Shown: positions 43,994 to 53,097, counted from the first letter of the stretch. The stretch: 64,000 bases of DNA from Gluconobacter wancherniae NBRC 103581 (GCF_007988885.1 NZ_BJUZ01000002.1:372001-436000), one strand, 5' to 3'. Made by a program: numbers and translations. Notes: generated by a model from the letters alone, not told the origin.

Positions 43994-44138
43994 ATTGTTC
44001 AGGACCGTCGCAGGAACTGGGCGTCCCGGCAAGCGTGGAGATCGCGTCTGCGTGAAAAACATGCCTGCCCCCCTTTTGCGCAGCGACATCAGTGCTATGG
44101 AAGAAGCCCAATTTCCAAGGCTAGGCGGAGTAGGCGAC

Positions 44139-45158
44139 ATGGCTGTGAAGATCGCGATCAACGGGTTCGGACGCATTGGACGTCTTGTTCTGCGCGGAAT
44201 CATCGAGAGCGGACGCACGGATGTGGAGGTCGTGGCAATCAACGATCTCGGTTCTGTGGAGGCAAATGCCCATTTGCTGGCTTATGACAGTGTGCATGGC
44301 CGCCTGCCGGGTGAAGTTCGCGCAGAGGGTAACACTCTGGTGATCGAAGCTAATGGCCGTACATACGGACCGATCAGGGTTTCTGCAGAGCGCAATCCTG
44401 CGGCTGTGCCGTTCCAGGGTGTGGATGTGGCTCTGGAGTGCACAGGCCTGTTCACGAGCCGCGAGAAGGCTTCGGCTCTGCTTGAGGCCGGTGCGAAGCG
44501 CGTCGTCATTTCCGCTCCGGGTACCCATGTCGATGCGACGATCGTCTATGGCGTGAACAATCATGTTCTGACACCTGATATGAAAGTGATTTCGAACGCT
44601 TCGTGCACGACGAACTGTTTGGCACCGATCGCGCACGTTCTGGATGAGGCATTTGGAATCGAGCGTGGTTACATGGTCACGATTCATTCCTACACGGGTG
44701 ATCAGCGCACTGTGGACACGCTGCACAAGGACCCGCGCCGCGCCCGTGCAGCCGCTCTGAACATGATCCCGACCTCCACGGGCGCAGCGAAGGCTGTAGG
44801 GCTGGTGCTGCCGCACCTCAAGGGCAAGCTGGACGGTTCCTCGATCCGCGTTCCGACACCAAACGTTTCGCTTGTTTCGCTGGATTTTGTCCCGACAAAC
44901 ATTCCGGCTTCCGTTGACGCAGTGAATGAAGCCATTCTTGCTGCCTCCAAGGGCGCTCTTAAGGGTATTCTGGACTACAACACTGCGCCGCTCGTCAGCA
45001 CTGACTTCAACCACGACAAGGCGTCCTCGACCTTCGATGCAACCCAGACATCGCTCGTTGATGGTGGCAAGCTGGTTCGCGTTTGCGCGTGGTATGATAA
45101 CGAGTGGGGTTTCTCCAACCGTATGGCTGACACTGCGGCCCTCTTCGGGAGTCTCTGA
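44139..45158 (+). CDS. gap: glyceraldehyde-3-phosphate dehydrogenase
   Basis: NAD-dependent glycolytic/Calvin-type enzyme. The 339-residue product has [13 protein letters not shown] at the N-terminus, the active site [12 protein letters not shown] (Cys nucleophile), [11 protein letters not shown], and [12 protein letters not shown] at the end; full length. GGAG lies 8 bases before the ATG at 44139. pgk begins 3 bases after the stop, so this is a gap-pgk operon. Confidence 0.97.
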   Translation: MAVKIAINGFGRIGRLVLRGIIESGRTDVEVVAINDLGSVEANAHLLAYDSVHGRLPGEVRAEGNTLVIEANGRTYGPIRVSAERNPAAVPFQGVDVALECTGLFTSREKASALLEAGAKRVVISAPGTHVDATIVYGVNNHVLTPDMKVISNASCTTNCLAPIAHVLDEAFGIERGYMVTIHSYTGDQRTVDTLHKDPRRARAAALNMIPTSTGAAKAVGLVLPHLKGKLDGSSIRVPTPNVSLVSLDFVPTNIPASVDAVNEAILAASKGALKGILDYNTAPLVSTDFNHDKASSTFDATQTSLVDGGKLVRVCAWYDNEWGFSNRMADTAALFGSL

Positions 45159-45161
45159 ACC

Positions 45162-46376
45162 ATGGTATTCCGCACGCTTAACGGGCTCGACCCACGCGGT
45201 GAACGCGTTCTGGTGCGTGCCGACCTGAACGTTCCGATGCATGACGGTGTTATCACTGACGCCACCCGTATCGAACGCGTGGCTCCAACGATCCGGGAGC
45301 TGGCTGAAAAAGGCGCACGCGTTATCGTGCTTAGCCATTTCGATCGGCCCAAAGGGCGTGCGGTGCTTTCCATGTCTCTGCGTCCGATCGCGGAACGTCT
45401 CGGGGACGTTCTTGGAAAGAGCGTAGCGTTCGTTCCGGAATGTGTGGGACCGACTGTGAAAGTGGCCGTGGCTTCCCTCGGAGACGGGGATATTCTTCTG
45501 CTGGAAAATACGCGCTTCCATGCAGGTGAAGAAGCCAATGATCCCGAATTTGCTCAGGCTCTTGCAGAGAATGCAGATATTTATGTGAATGATGCATTCT
45601 CTGCCGCGCATCGTGCGCATGCCTCGACGGAAGGGGTGGCGCGTAAGCTGCCTTCTTATGCAGGCCGTCTGATGGAAGCTGAGTTGGGTGCACTATCCGC
45701 TGCTCTGGAAAATCCCGAGCGGCCAGTGGGAGCCATTATTGGTGGCTCCAAAATCTCCACGAAGCTTGATCTGATTGGAAACGTGCTGGCCAAGGTGGAC
45801 ACGCTGTTCATCACGGGCGCGATGGCGAACACCTTCCTTGCTGCGGAGGGGATCAATGTTGGCAAGTCCTTGCAGGAAGCGGACATGCACGAGACAGCGC
45901 GCAACATCGTTCGTGAGGCGCAGGAGAAGGGGTGCGAAATCATCCTGCCGGTAGATGCCGTGATCGCGCGTGAGTTCAAGGCAGGAGCAGCGTCGGAAAC
46001 CTGTCTGATTGGTGAAGTGCCGGATGACGCCATGATTCTTGATGCGGGGCCACGGACAGTGGAACTGATCAGTGATCGTCTGGCGACACTTAAGACCCTT
46101 GTATGGAATGGCCCGCTCGGCGCGTTCGAAATTGCTCCGTTTGATCGCGCTACTGTGGCGGTAGCGCAGGCTGCCGCAAAGCTTACGCAGGAAGGTAAGC
46201 TGCGCACGGTCGCTGGCGGTGGTGACACGGTTTCAGCTCTGCGTCATGCAGGTGTTCTGGAGCGGATGAGCTACGTTTCCACAGCGGGTGGTGCTTTCCT
46301 GGAGTGGCTCGAGGGTAAGCTACTTCCCGGTATTGAGGTTCTTCGTACTGCGGGGCAGCAACTCGGCCTCGACTGA
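45162..46376 (+). CDS. pgk: phosphoglycerate kinase
   Basis: Transfers phosphate between 1,3-bisphosphoglycerate and ADP. The 404-residue product has [11 protein letters not shown], the signature [34 protein letters not shown], and the nucleotide region [12 protein letters not shown] with the C-terminal [18 protein letters not shown] lies 10 bases before the ATG. Co-transcribed with gap and followed by two hairpins. Confidence 0.97.
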   Translation: MVFRTLNGLDPRGERVLVRADLNVPMHDGVITDATRIERVAPTIRELAEKGARVIVLSHFDRPKGRAVLSMSLRPIAERLGDVLGKSVAFVPECVGPTVKVAVASLGDGDILLLENTRFHAGEEANDPEFAQALAENADIYVNDAFSAAHRAHASTEGVARKLPSYAGRLMEAELGALSAALENPERPVGAIIGGSKISTKLDLIGNVLAKVDTLFITGAMANTFLAAEGINVGKSLQEADMHETARNIVREAQEKGCEIILPVDAVIAREFKAGAASETCLIGEVPDDAMILDAGPRTVELISDRLATLKTLVWNGPLGAFEIAPFDRATVAVAQAAAKLTQEGKLRTVAGGGDTVSALRHAGVLERMSYVSTAGGAFLEWLEGKLLPGIEVLRTAGQQLGLD

Positions 46377-46386
46377 GTACTATATT

Positions 46387-46417
46387 CTCTACGGTGGACG
46401 AAGTGTTCGCCGTAGAG
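46387..46417 (+). terminator. first hairpin after pgk
   Basis: CTCTACGG / CCGTAGAG, 8-base perfect arms with a 15-base loop, then GTTTCATC. Confidence 0.6.
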
Positions 46418-46446
46418 GTTTCATCACGTTTAATTACCAAGTGAAA

Positions 46447-46476
46447 CAATCAGTCTTTTCTGATTGCAGTTTTTTT
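46447..46476 (+). terminator. second, canonical terminator after pgk
   Basis: CAATCAG / CTGATTG with a 6-base loop, followed by CAG and seven T. Confidence 0.85.
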
Positions 46477-46527
46477 CGTGAGATATGCAGACTGGCTTCA
46501 TGAACTGAACCAGGCGGAAACTGCATA

Positions 46528-46995
46528 ATGTCCGGACTGACTTCCTCTTTAAGTATTCTGGCCGTCATGTTGGGAGTTTTGTCTCCAATGGCTGTTGCTG
46601 AGGCACAGGTTCAGCCAAATACGGATGTGATCGTTCGGTCTGCCAAAAGAAACCCAGCTGAAAGTGCATTCGTGCATCTTATGCGGGAAACGACCCCACA
46701 GAACGCAAATCTGGATACACGACAAAGCGCTGTGGTGGTTCGAAGCGTGCTGGCGCGTGCGGAGGAGGCCGTGAATGTTCGTGGGCAAGGTCGCTTCATA
46801 GCTGCGCCGGTTCCCGATGAGGACATTGCTGCGCCGACAGAGCAAGAAAGTGATGAGCCTGAATTGAGGCCAAACTTTTTCCAGCAGCAGGTTGGGCAGG
46901 CAAGCGATGCAAATGTCCATGACCGCGCTTCGCAGTCCCGCAAGGGGCACGGTAATATGTCAGCGGGTCTTGCACTAGCAATTCCACTTAATTAA
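46528..46995 (+). CDS. exported protein, unknown
   Basis: 155 residues, no recognised family. A signal peptide ends around AEA (residue 26). The mature part is polar and probably disordered, with Asp/Glu-rich (DEDIAAPTEQESDEPE) and Gln-rich patches, and a Gly/Ala/Leu end (GLALAIPLN). GGCGGA lies upstream of the ATG. It sits just after two terminators and before the AT-rich segment, so its promoter must be within about 50 bases. Base composition is near that of the chromosome. Confidence 0.65.
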   Translation: MSGLTSSLSILAVMLGVLSPMAVAEAQVQPNTDVIVRSAKRNPAESAFVHLMRETTPQNANLDTRQSAVVVRSVLARAEEAVNVRGQGRFIAAPVPDEDIAAPTEQESDEPELRPNFFQQQVGQASDANVHDRASQSRKGHGNMSAGLALAIPLN

Positions 46996-47616
46996 GTTCA
47001 GGTTTCTACTTTGATTTTTATTATTATATAAATATGCAAGGTATAGATATTTAACTATTATTTCAAATAAAATATAAAATTTTTTATTGGCGCAATTTTT
47101 TGTCTCTATTGGCTTTATTTATTAAGAAGTATTTCTTGTATTTTCTTTCTGAAGCTCAGGTGCAGCATTATTGACTACCCTTATTGGGAGTTAATATTCT
47201 GATCAGCAATTTATCCCTACTTGGAAATTTCCCGCCGCCTTTAAGGCGTTATGATAATTCATGTTTGTAAAATTAAAAAATTTTAGAAGATCAGTGTTGG
47301 ATTGAGATTTTTAAGGTTGATTATGGGGATTCGTTAAAGAGTTATTTTTTTGAACATTTTCCGTTAATTTCAAAAATTCCTTATATAATATAAACTTTTT
47401 TGATTTTTGACGGAAAATAAGAGAATCGCTTTGACAGAAAAATATTAAAATCCCCATAAAAACTTGCCATTTTTTCGACATTAATTATACTGGAAACTGT
47501 TCGTTAATAACAAACAGTTTTCGATTCGACCTCATAAATGGATGTATTTAAATTATTGAGAATGAATTGATTTCTGTTTTTGTATTTTTATTTAAATATA
47601 GTGGGGAGTATGTGTA
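46996..47616. other. strongly AT-rich intergenic region
   Basis: About 620 bases with no gene, composed largely of A/T runs and far below the window average in G+C. Contains an inverted repeat AAACTGTT-N11-AACAGTTT at 47494-47520 with GTTAATAAC in the loop, 97 bases before the Hint gene. Composition suggests transferred DNA or a curved, silenced promoter region. Confidence 0.75.
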
Positions 47617-49368
47617 ATGACGGCTCTTGTTAATGTAAATGCCGGTGTTGCTACTATCTACAGCTCTGGAGATTTATCTGGTCTTGCAGGCCTTAGTGCA
47701 ATCAGTTCTATTGTTGTTACTAAGAACTCCCAAACGCCTGCTGGAGATAACGTTGTTGTTGATCTCACGACGGGGTTGGCTGGCATTCAAGCCCTATCTT
47801 CCGTCACTGTTCAAAATGGTGCCACGGCTAAGGTTGGTGGCGGATTGTTGGGCGCAAGTGTTGGTACATCGTTAACTGTTAACGGTGGAATTCTGGATAT
47901 TGCGGGGCAGGCTCTTAGTATTGGGGCTCTTACTACGATCACTGTCGGCTCCGCTGGTGGAGAAATTAAAGTAGAGCCAACAGGTCTTAGTGCTGGACTT
48001 CTTACTGTTCCTGTACAGTTTGTTGATTCAAGTGGAAATACAACGACAACAATTCCTAAGAATTTTGTCATGGACTTCCCAAGTTCAAAATCAATACCTG
48101 CAACCTATAATGTAGCGACGAACACAACAACTATTGGTGACGGCGTAAGCCTCCTTGGTGTTTTGGGAGCTGGCAGAGTAATTACTCTTTCTGGAGATCC
48201 GTTTGGACTTAAAAGTACTGGAACTCCCGAGTACGCCGCTCTGGATATTTTTCATGTGGGTTCTATTATTGCCTACTCAAAAACCTTCACGCAATCTGAT
48301 GGCAGCGGGGGGGTGATTACCTGCTTCCTGCCTGGCACACTCATCGCTACAGATGAAGGTGACTCCCCTGTAGAGCAGGTTCTGGTGGGAGATTTCGTCT
48401 CCGCGACTGTAGGTGACCAGAAGGTTTCGCGTGAAGTGATTTGGGTTGGCTCGAACCATGTGCAGGTTCGTCCGGAACTTTCAGATGACAGAGCGGGCTA
48501 TCCTGTCCGTATTCTGAAAAATGCCATATCGGAAAATGTTCCTTTCAAGGATATGCTGATCACGTCTGAACATTGTCTTTGCATTGATGGAAATTTCATT
48601 CCGGCACGTATGCTCGTTAATGGTATTTCTATTTTTTATGACAAGACGATTACTTCATATGATTACTATCATATTGAAACTGCTGAACATTCTGTCATTA
48701 CCGCAGATGGTATGCTGACCGAGAGCTATCTGGATACGGGGAACCGCAAGAGCTTTCAGTCGGACGCAAATGTTGTGCGTATAGGAGCAGGAGCCCCAGC
48801 AGTTCGTTCCTGGAGCCGTGATGCTGCGGCGCCGCTGGTTACGGCTCGATCGATAGTTGAACCCGTTTTTAGGCAGATCGAGACACGGGCAAAAACTCAG
48901 GGCATCAAAACTGTTTCCGCTGCTCCACAGCTTTGCGAGGATGCGGAACTTCGGCTTGTGACGGATAAGGGACATGTTATTCGCAAGCTGCGTGAGACGG
49001 ATGGTGTGGCCATGTTTATGATCCCGTCTGATGTGACTGCTGTCAGCATCATCTCACGGACCAGTCGCCCGAGCGATACGATTGGTCCTTTTGTGGATGA
49101 CCGCCGTGAGCTTGGCGTTCTGATTGGTGAAATCACACTTTTTGATGCGGTTGAGACACGGCGTCTCGATACTCCATTTACGGACAGCACTCTTGAGGGG
49201 TGGGATGTTCTGGAGAATTCAGCGTGCCGTTGGACCAATGGGAAGGCAGCATTGCCTTTAGGGCAGCGTCGCCCTCATAGCATCGGGATGCTAGCAATTC
49301 GCGTACTCGAAGCGGGGCCTTATCTTGTTACGGATGAAGCGGCGCAATCTGCGGCTGCTTTTGCTTGA
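47617..49368 (+). CDS. Hint_2-domain protein with beta-helix-like N-terminus
   Basis: 583 residues in three parts. Residues 1-230: Val/Thr/Gly/Ser-rich repeated short strands (LAGLSAISSIVV, LAGIQALSSVTV), adhesin-like, without a signal peptide. Residues 235-377: Hint_2 domain, from Cys236 (ITCFLPGTLIATDEG) through ITSEH (His319) to ESYLDTGNR. Residues 378-583: a beta-rich domain (VSIISRTSRPSDTIGPFVDDRRELGVLIGEITL, then RWTNGKAALPL). Hint modules can cleave or splice their own chain; here Cys at position 1 and the T..H motif are present, but a splicing-type C-terminal HN is not obvious. GGGGAG lies 8 bases before the ATG. The first 700 bases are AT-richer than the rest of the gene, suggesting a mosaic origin. 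Confidence 0.83.
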   Translation: MTALVNVNAGVATIYSSGDLSGLAGLSAISSIVVTKNSQTPAGDNVVVDLTTGLAGIQALSSVTVQNGATAKVGGGLLGASVGTSLTVNGGILDIAGQALSIGALTTITVGSAGGEIKVEPTGLSAGLLTVPVQFVDSSGNTTTTIPKNFVMDFPSSKSIPATYNVATNTTTIGDGVSLLGVLGAGRVITLSGDPFGLKSTGTPEYAALDIFHVGSIIAYSKTFTQSDGSGGVITCFLPGTLIATDEGDSPVEQVLVGDFVSATVGDQKVSREVIWVGSNHVQVRPELSDDRAGYPVRILKNAISENVPFKDMLITSEHCLCIDGNFIPARMLVNGISIFYDKTITSYDYYHIETAEHSVITADGMLTESYLDTGNRKSFQSDANVVRIGAGAPAVRSWSRDAAAPLVTARSIVEPVFRQIETRAKTQGIKTVSAAPQLCEDAELRLVTDKGHVIRKLRETDGVAMFMIPSDVTAVSIISRTSRPSDTIGPFVDDRRELGVLIGEITLFDAVETRRLDTPFTDSTLEGWDVLENSACRWTNGKAALPLGQRRPHSIGMLAIRVLEAGPYLVTDEAAQSAAAFA

Positions 49369-49382
49369 TGTAACCTAGCATT

Positions 49383-49423
49383 TAAACGCCATTCTCAAAA
49401 TTTAAGAGGATGGCGTTTAATTA
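49383..49423 (+). terminator. terminator of Hint gene
   Basis: TTAAACGCCAT / ATGGCGTTTAA, 11-base perfect arms, followed by TTA-rich sequence. Confidence 0.8.
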
Positions 49424-49440
49424 TCTGTTAATAAATATGG

Positions 49441-50010
49441 ATGCCATCCAGAACGATCCTGCAGCCTGGCCAGATGTGGAAGCCAGCTGATCCAAGCCGA
49501 CCTTCACGTCAGATCCTTGATCTTCTTGAGGACATGGTGTCGTTTGATACCCTGTCATCTGACAAAGGGAAGATTGATGATCATTACGTGATCAGTCAGT
49601 CCCTGTTTCGGAAGTGGGTTCGAGAAAACGACGCGAAACTGCTTCAGAATGACGGGAGTAAAGCGTCTCCTGCTGCGGAGTTGGCAAAAAAAATTACGAC
49701 TCTGCGGAAGGCCTGCAACACCACTCAGCAGGAGCTTGCCGAATCCTTGGGGATATCGCGTTCGGCCGTTGCTTTCATGGAGACGGGGCGTACCAGCAGC
49801 GCGCGTAAGCACATTCCCAATCTGGCAAAAATATTTCAGGTTCCTGTCGAGTTTTTTCTGAGCGGTATGGTGGAGCAGGAAACGACAATGGTTTTGTCGA
49901 ACGATGAGAAGGATCTGATAGATCTTTATCGTCGTCTGCCGGCAGAGTTAAAGATCAATATTCAGAAATATGCGGAGCGCCAGACCCGCAAGGCGGCGCT
50001 TGGTTTTTGA
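49441..50010 (+). CDS. XRE-family helix-turn-helix regulator
   Basis: 189 residues. An N-terminal region of about 75 residues (unknown; EDMVSFDTLSSDKGKID) is followed by a Cro/CI HTH (ITTLRKACNTTQQELAESLGISRSAVAFMETGRTSSARKHIPNLAKIF, about 83-138) and a C-terminal helical tail (LIDLYRRLPAELKINIQKYAE). Such tails mediate dimerisation in CI-like repressors. No Shine-Dalgarno at the ATG. It sits 72 bases after the Hint gene, behind a terminator, and might regulate it; this is guilt by association only. Confidence 0.88.
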   Translation: MPSRTILQPGQMWKPADPSRPSRQILDLLEDMVSFDTLSSDKGKIDDHYVISQSLFRKWVRENDAKLLQNDGSKASPAAELAKKITTLRKACNTTQQELAESLGISRSAVAFMETGRTSSARKHIPNLAKIFQVPVEFFLSGMVEQETTMVLSNDEKDLIDLYRRLPAELKINIQKYAERQTRKAALGF

Positions 50011-50040
50011 CGTAGGGATCAGGGAAAATAGAGTTTAGTA

Positions 50041-50076
50041 AAAAACCCGCTCCATGATGATGGAGCGGGTTTTTTG
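50041..50076. terminator. bidirectional terminator, XRE gene / rpoH
   Basis: Stem ACCCGCTCCAT / ATGGAGCGGGT with 4-base loop, flanked by A and T runs, so it works in both directions between convergent genes. Confidence 0.93.
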
Positions 50077-50085
50077 TTTTTGGCG

Positions 50086-50979
50086 TCAGGCCTGAAGACC
50101 ATTTTCGCGGCGGCGGAGCTCCACTTCAGAAGACATGGCCTTCTGAAGTTTTTCCATCGCGCGGGCTTCAATCTGGCGGATGCGCTCGCGGGAGACGCCG
50201 TATTCGTGAGAGAGTTCTTCCAATGTGGAAGGCTCTTCCTTGAGGCGGCGTTCGGTCAGGATGTGGCGTTCACGCTCGTTCAGGTTTGTCATGGCCTGAG
50301 CGAGCAGAGCTTTGCGACCACTGAACTCTTCGCTCGCAGCGTATGTCTGTTCCTGGTTCTCGGTGTCATCGACGAGCCAGTCCTGCCACTCGCCTTCGCC
50401 ATCCACGCGTAAAGGTGCGTTGAGGCTATGGTCCGGAGCGGCCAGACGCTGGTTCATGGACACGACGTCCTGTTCGGGAACGCCGAGTGTGGTCGCGATT
50501 TTACCGACCTGCTCAGGTTTGAGATCGCCGTCATCAATGGCCTGCATCTGGCCCTTGAGCCTGCGCAGATTGAAGAACAGCTTTTTCTGTGCGGCGGTTG
50601 TACCCATCTTCACGAGTGACCAGCTATGCAGGATGTATTCCTGCATGGCAGCGCGTATCCACCACATTGCATAGGTTGCGAGGCGGAAGCCGCGATCCGG
50701 GTCGAACCGGCGCACGGCCTGCATCATGCCGATGTTGCCTTCGCTGATCAGCTCGTTAACCGGCAGGCCGTATCCACGATATCCCATGGCAATTTTTGCC
50801 ACGAGACGAAGATGGGATGTGACCAGTCGGTGTGCTGCAGCGGTGTCCTCGTCATTGCGCCAGCGACGGGAGAGATCGAGCTCTTCCTGCGGCGTGAGAA
50901 GGGGAAATTTGCGGATATCCTGAAGGTAGCGGGTCAGATTGCTTTCCGGACCCACCGAAATTGCGGCTGGGGATGCCAT
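50086..50979 (-). CDS. rpoH: RNA polymerase heat-shock sigma factor (sigma-32)
   Basis: Directs transcription of heat-shock genes. The 297-residue product has region 2 (HLRLVAKIAMGYRGYGLPVNELISEGNIGMMQAVRRFDP, split across 2.1-2.2; FRLATYAMWWIRAAMQEYIL, 2.4), the RpoH box QKKLFFNLRR, and region 4 (LEELSHEYGVSRERIRQIEARAMEKL). AGGAG lies 9 bases before the ATG. A long leader of about 190 bases separates it from a good housekeeping-type promoter. Confidence 0.96.
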   Translation of the reverse strand: MASPAAISVGPESNLTRYLQDIRKFPLLTPQEELDLSRRWRNDEDTAAAHRLVTSHLRLVAKIAMGYRGYGLPVNELISEGNIGMMQAVRRFDPDRGFRLATYAMWWIRAAMQEYILHSWSLVKMGTTAAQKKLFFNLRRLKGQMQAIDDGDLKPEQVGKIATTLGVPEQDVVSMNQRLAAPDHSLNAPLRVDGEGEWQDWLVDDTENQEQTYAASEEFSGRKALLAQAMTNLNERERHILTERRLKEEPSTLEELSHEYGVSRERIRQIEARAMEKLQKAMSSEVELRRRENGLQA

Positions 50980-51007
50980 GTGCTTCGACTCCTATCGCCC
51001 GGGGTGT

Positions 51008-51044
51008 GCCCGTTGTCCGATGAGAAGAACTCATACGAACGGGC
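51008..51044 (-). promoter_or_regulatory. hairpin in rpoH 5' leader
   Basis: Outer arms GCCCGTT / AACGGGC and inner arms ATGAG / CTCAT give a two-tier stem 29 bases before the rpoH start. It does not cover the Shine-Dalgarno itself, so an RNA-thermometer role is only possible. Confidence 0.45.
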
Positions 51045-51178
51045 AGAGGGAAGGTTCCACGCACCCAGGTGACGCATTGGGAAGGACTTTTCTACGTCCC
51101 CGACTGTTCACCCCCGATCTGGGCAGCTTACGTCGGTACGTCCGTTCCGGCGGCGCGTCAGCTCGTCGGATAAGAGTA

Positions 51179-51207
51179 TTTATGACAGGCTCAGCCTTGC
51201 AGGTCAA
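51179..51207 (-). promoter_or_regulatory. housekeeping-type promoter of rpoH
   Basis: On the minus strand TTGACC, 17-base spacer, CATAAA. The -35 matches five of six and the -10 four of six bases. Start would be near 51172. Confidence 0.55.
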
Positions 51208-51221
51208 ACACAAAGAAAGGT

Positions 51222-52190
51222 TTAGCCGATCAGGCGTGATTTCAAGGCCTTGAAGTCTTCGGGCGGTGGAGTCTCGAAGGAAAGTGTTTCGCCGGTGCGG
51301 GGGTGAACGAAGCCGAGTCGTGCTGCATGAAGCGCCTGACGCGGGAAATCGAGTGCTGCTTCCTTGGCATCCTGAGGCAAGCCCCGGGCTGCTGCCGGGA
51401 TGCGGCGAAGATACACAGGATCACCGATGAGAGGATGCCCTGCATGGGCGAGATGTACGCGGATCTGATGTGTGCGGCCTGTCGCCAGTCGGCATTCGAT
51501 GAGTGATACGGATGCATGGATGGATTCGAGCGTACGAAAGCGGGTGAGGGCGACTTTTCCGCCTCCTGCCACCACGGCCATGCGTTTGCGGTCCTTTTTG
51601 TCCCGTCCGATGGAGCCATCAAACTCGCCGGAAGCGGGCAGGAGTCCCCATGCCAGCGCGAGATATGCGCGATCGATGTCGCGGGCGGCGAAGGCTTCGG
51701 AAAGGGCGTTATGCGCCAGTGACGTTTTGGCCACGACCATCAGACCGGACGTATCCTTGTCCAGACGGTGGACGATGCCTGGGCGCTTCTCTCCGCCGAT
51801 ACCCTCGAATCCTTCCTTGCAGTGCCCAAGCAGCGCGTTGACGAGTGTACCGGTCTCGTTGCCAGGAGCTGGATGCGTTACCAGACCGGCCTGTTTGTCG
51901 AGTACAATGAGGTCTCGGTCTTCATAGAGAATATTAAGCGGAAGGTTCTCCGCTTCCGGGCGTGCTGGCGTTGGGGTGGGGAATGTGAGCAGCAGAACCA
52001 TGCCTTCGCGGAGGATATCAGACGGCTCGGTACGGGTTTCATCGTTGCGGGTGAGGTGGCCTGATTCGATCAGGGCCTTGACCCGCGAACGTGAAACCGT
52101 GCCGATGGCGTCCGCAAGTGCGCGATCAGTGCGCTGGCCAGCCACATCGGCATTTACAACAAGGCGGAACGGAGTTTCAGGATCGGACAT
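51222..52190 (-). CDS. rluD: RluD-family 23S rRNA pseudouridine synthase
   Basis: Makes pseudouridines in helix 69 of 23S rRNA (positions 1911, 1915, 1917 in E. coli). The 322-residue product has an S4-like N-terminal domain (RTDRALADAIGTVSRSRVKALIESG) and the catalytic domain with IVHRLDKDTSGLMVVAK (catalytic Asp) and ATGRTHQIRVHLAHAGHPLIGDPVY. The ATG at 52190 gives the usual length; the frame stays open further upstream. Its start codon shares CATG with the start of the divergent gene. Confidence 0.93.
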   Translation of the reverse strand: MSDPETPFRLVVNADVAGQRTDRALADAIGTVSRSRVKALIESGHLTRNDETRTEPSDILREGMVLLLTFPTPTPARPEAENLPLNILYEDRDLIVLDKQAGLVTHPAPGNETGTLVNALLGHCKEGFEGIGGEKRPGIVHRLDKDTSGLMVVAKTSLAHNALSEAFAARDIDRAYLALAWGLLPASGEFDGSIGRDKKDRKRMAVVAGGGKVALTRFRTLESIHASVSLIECRLATGRTHQIRVHLAHAGHPLIGDPVYLRRIPAAARGLPQDAKEAALDFPRQALHAARLGFVHPRTGETLSFETPPPEDFKALKSRLIG

Positions 52191-52551
52191 GGACCACGGT
52201 TTAGCTGAGGAACGCGCGGGCAGCGAGTCGGGAGCATCGAAGGCGCTTCTGGCATCGGTCATCATCATGGGAGTTCTGATTGTTTTGGGGCTCGTCGTGT
52301 TGGTTGGCACTATCGTTCATCGTGCAACTCACTCTCAGAAAGCGTCTGTTTTCGTTGCGGCGGATTCTGCTCAGACGCGAATCGCTCTTCCGCTTGGTGG
52401 TGAGGAACATGTTGAAAGCGTCGTTCCCAGAAGCGACGGCACTCTGGCTGTGACCCTGCAATCAGGCGATGGTGCGCGTATCCTGTTGTGGAGCCCTGAA
52501 GGGGGCAGGATCGTTGGTGAACTGGATCTTGGGAAACCCGCTCAACCCTGA
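52189..52551 (+). CDS. small single-span membrane protein next to rluD (DUF6476-like)
   Basis: 120 residues: short cytoplasmic N-terminus, one membrane helix (ASVIIMGVLIVLGLVVLVGTIV, about 23-44), then a periplasmic domain with beta-strand character (GTLAVTLQSGDGARILLWSPEGGRIVGEL). This resembles DUF6476 proteins found beside rluD in other alphaproteobacteria. Function unknown. AGGA lies 6 bases before the ATG. It diverges from rluD with overlapping start codons. Confidence 0.7.
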   Translation: MDHGLAEERAGSESGASKALLASVIIMGVLIVLGLVVLVGTIVHRATHSQKASVFVAADSAQTRIALPLGGEEHVESVVPRSDGTLAVTLQSGDGARILLWSPEGGRIVGELDLGKPAQP

Positions 52552-52614
52552 ACCACTCCCGTCATGCAGCGTTGGGGCCTTAGGGAACTCTGAAATCTTA
52601 AGGACCTGACCAGT

Positions 52615-53091
52615 ATGGGACGCATCATTGACGCACTGATCGCAACGGGGAGTGTCTTTGGCGCCCAGTATGCCGGACGTGAGCTGAGCCCCACAGATAA
52701 CCGCTCTGTCCGGCGTTGGTATACGAAACTTGAGAAGCCTGCGGTTACACCGCCAGCCCCTGTTTTCGCTGTGGTGTGGACCGTACTCGACGGGCTTCTG
52801 GCTTATTCTGGGTATAAATTACTCCGTGCAGAGAAATCTTCCGCACGGACGGTGGCGCTCTGTTTCTGGGCGCTCTGTGTTGCGGGTGTAGCGGGCTTTC
52901 CGTTTGTTCTGTTCCGGGAGCGCAGGCTGGATGCGAGTCTCGGATTGTGTATCAGTCTGATCATGGCTTCAGGTGGTGCCATTTCGTCCGCGGAGAAGGT
53001 CAATAAGTGTGCAGCCTGGGCACAGGTGCCATTTTTCGTGTGGCTGGTTTTTGCCACGTTCCTTCAGGAAGAAGTCTGGCGCCGCAACTGA
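52615..53091 (+). CDS. tspO: TspO/MBR family membrane protein
   Basis: 158-residue five-helix membrane protein of the tryptophan-rich sensory/peripheral benzodiazepine receptor family, which binds porphyrins and cholesterol-like ligands. Signature WYTKLEKPAVTPPAPVFAVVWTVLDGLLAYSGYKL; the C-terminal helix has VPFFVWLVFATFL. It has fewer Trp than typical members. Starts 63 bases after the preceding gene. Confidence 0.88.
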   Translation: MGRIIDALIATGSVFGAQYAGRELSPTDNRSVRRWYTKLEKPAVTPPAPVFAVVWTVLDGLLAYSGYKLLRAEKSSARTVALCFWALCVAGVAGFPFVLFRERRLDASLGLCISLIMASGGAISSAEKVNKCAAWAQVPFFVWLVFATFLQEEVWRRN

Positions 53092-53097
53092 GGTTTG

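Noticed and set aside
44121-45620. About 500-codon frame antisense to gap and pgk
   Set aside because: Overlaps two certain glycolytic genes entirely and has no protein-family features.
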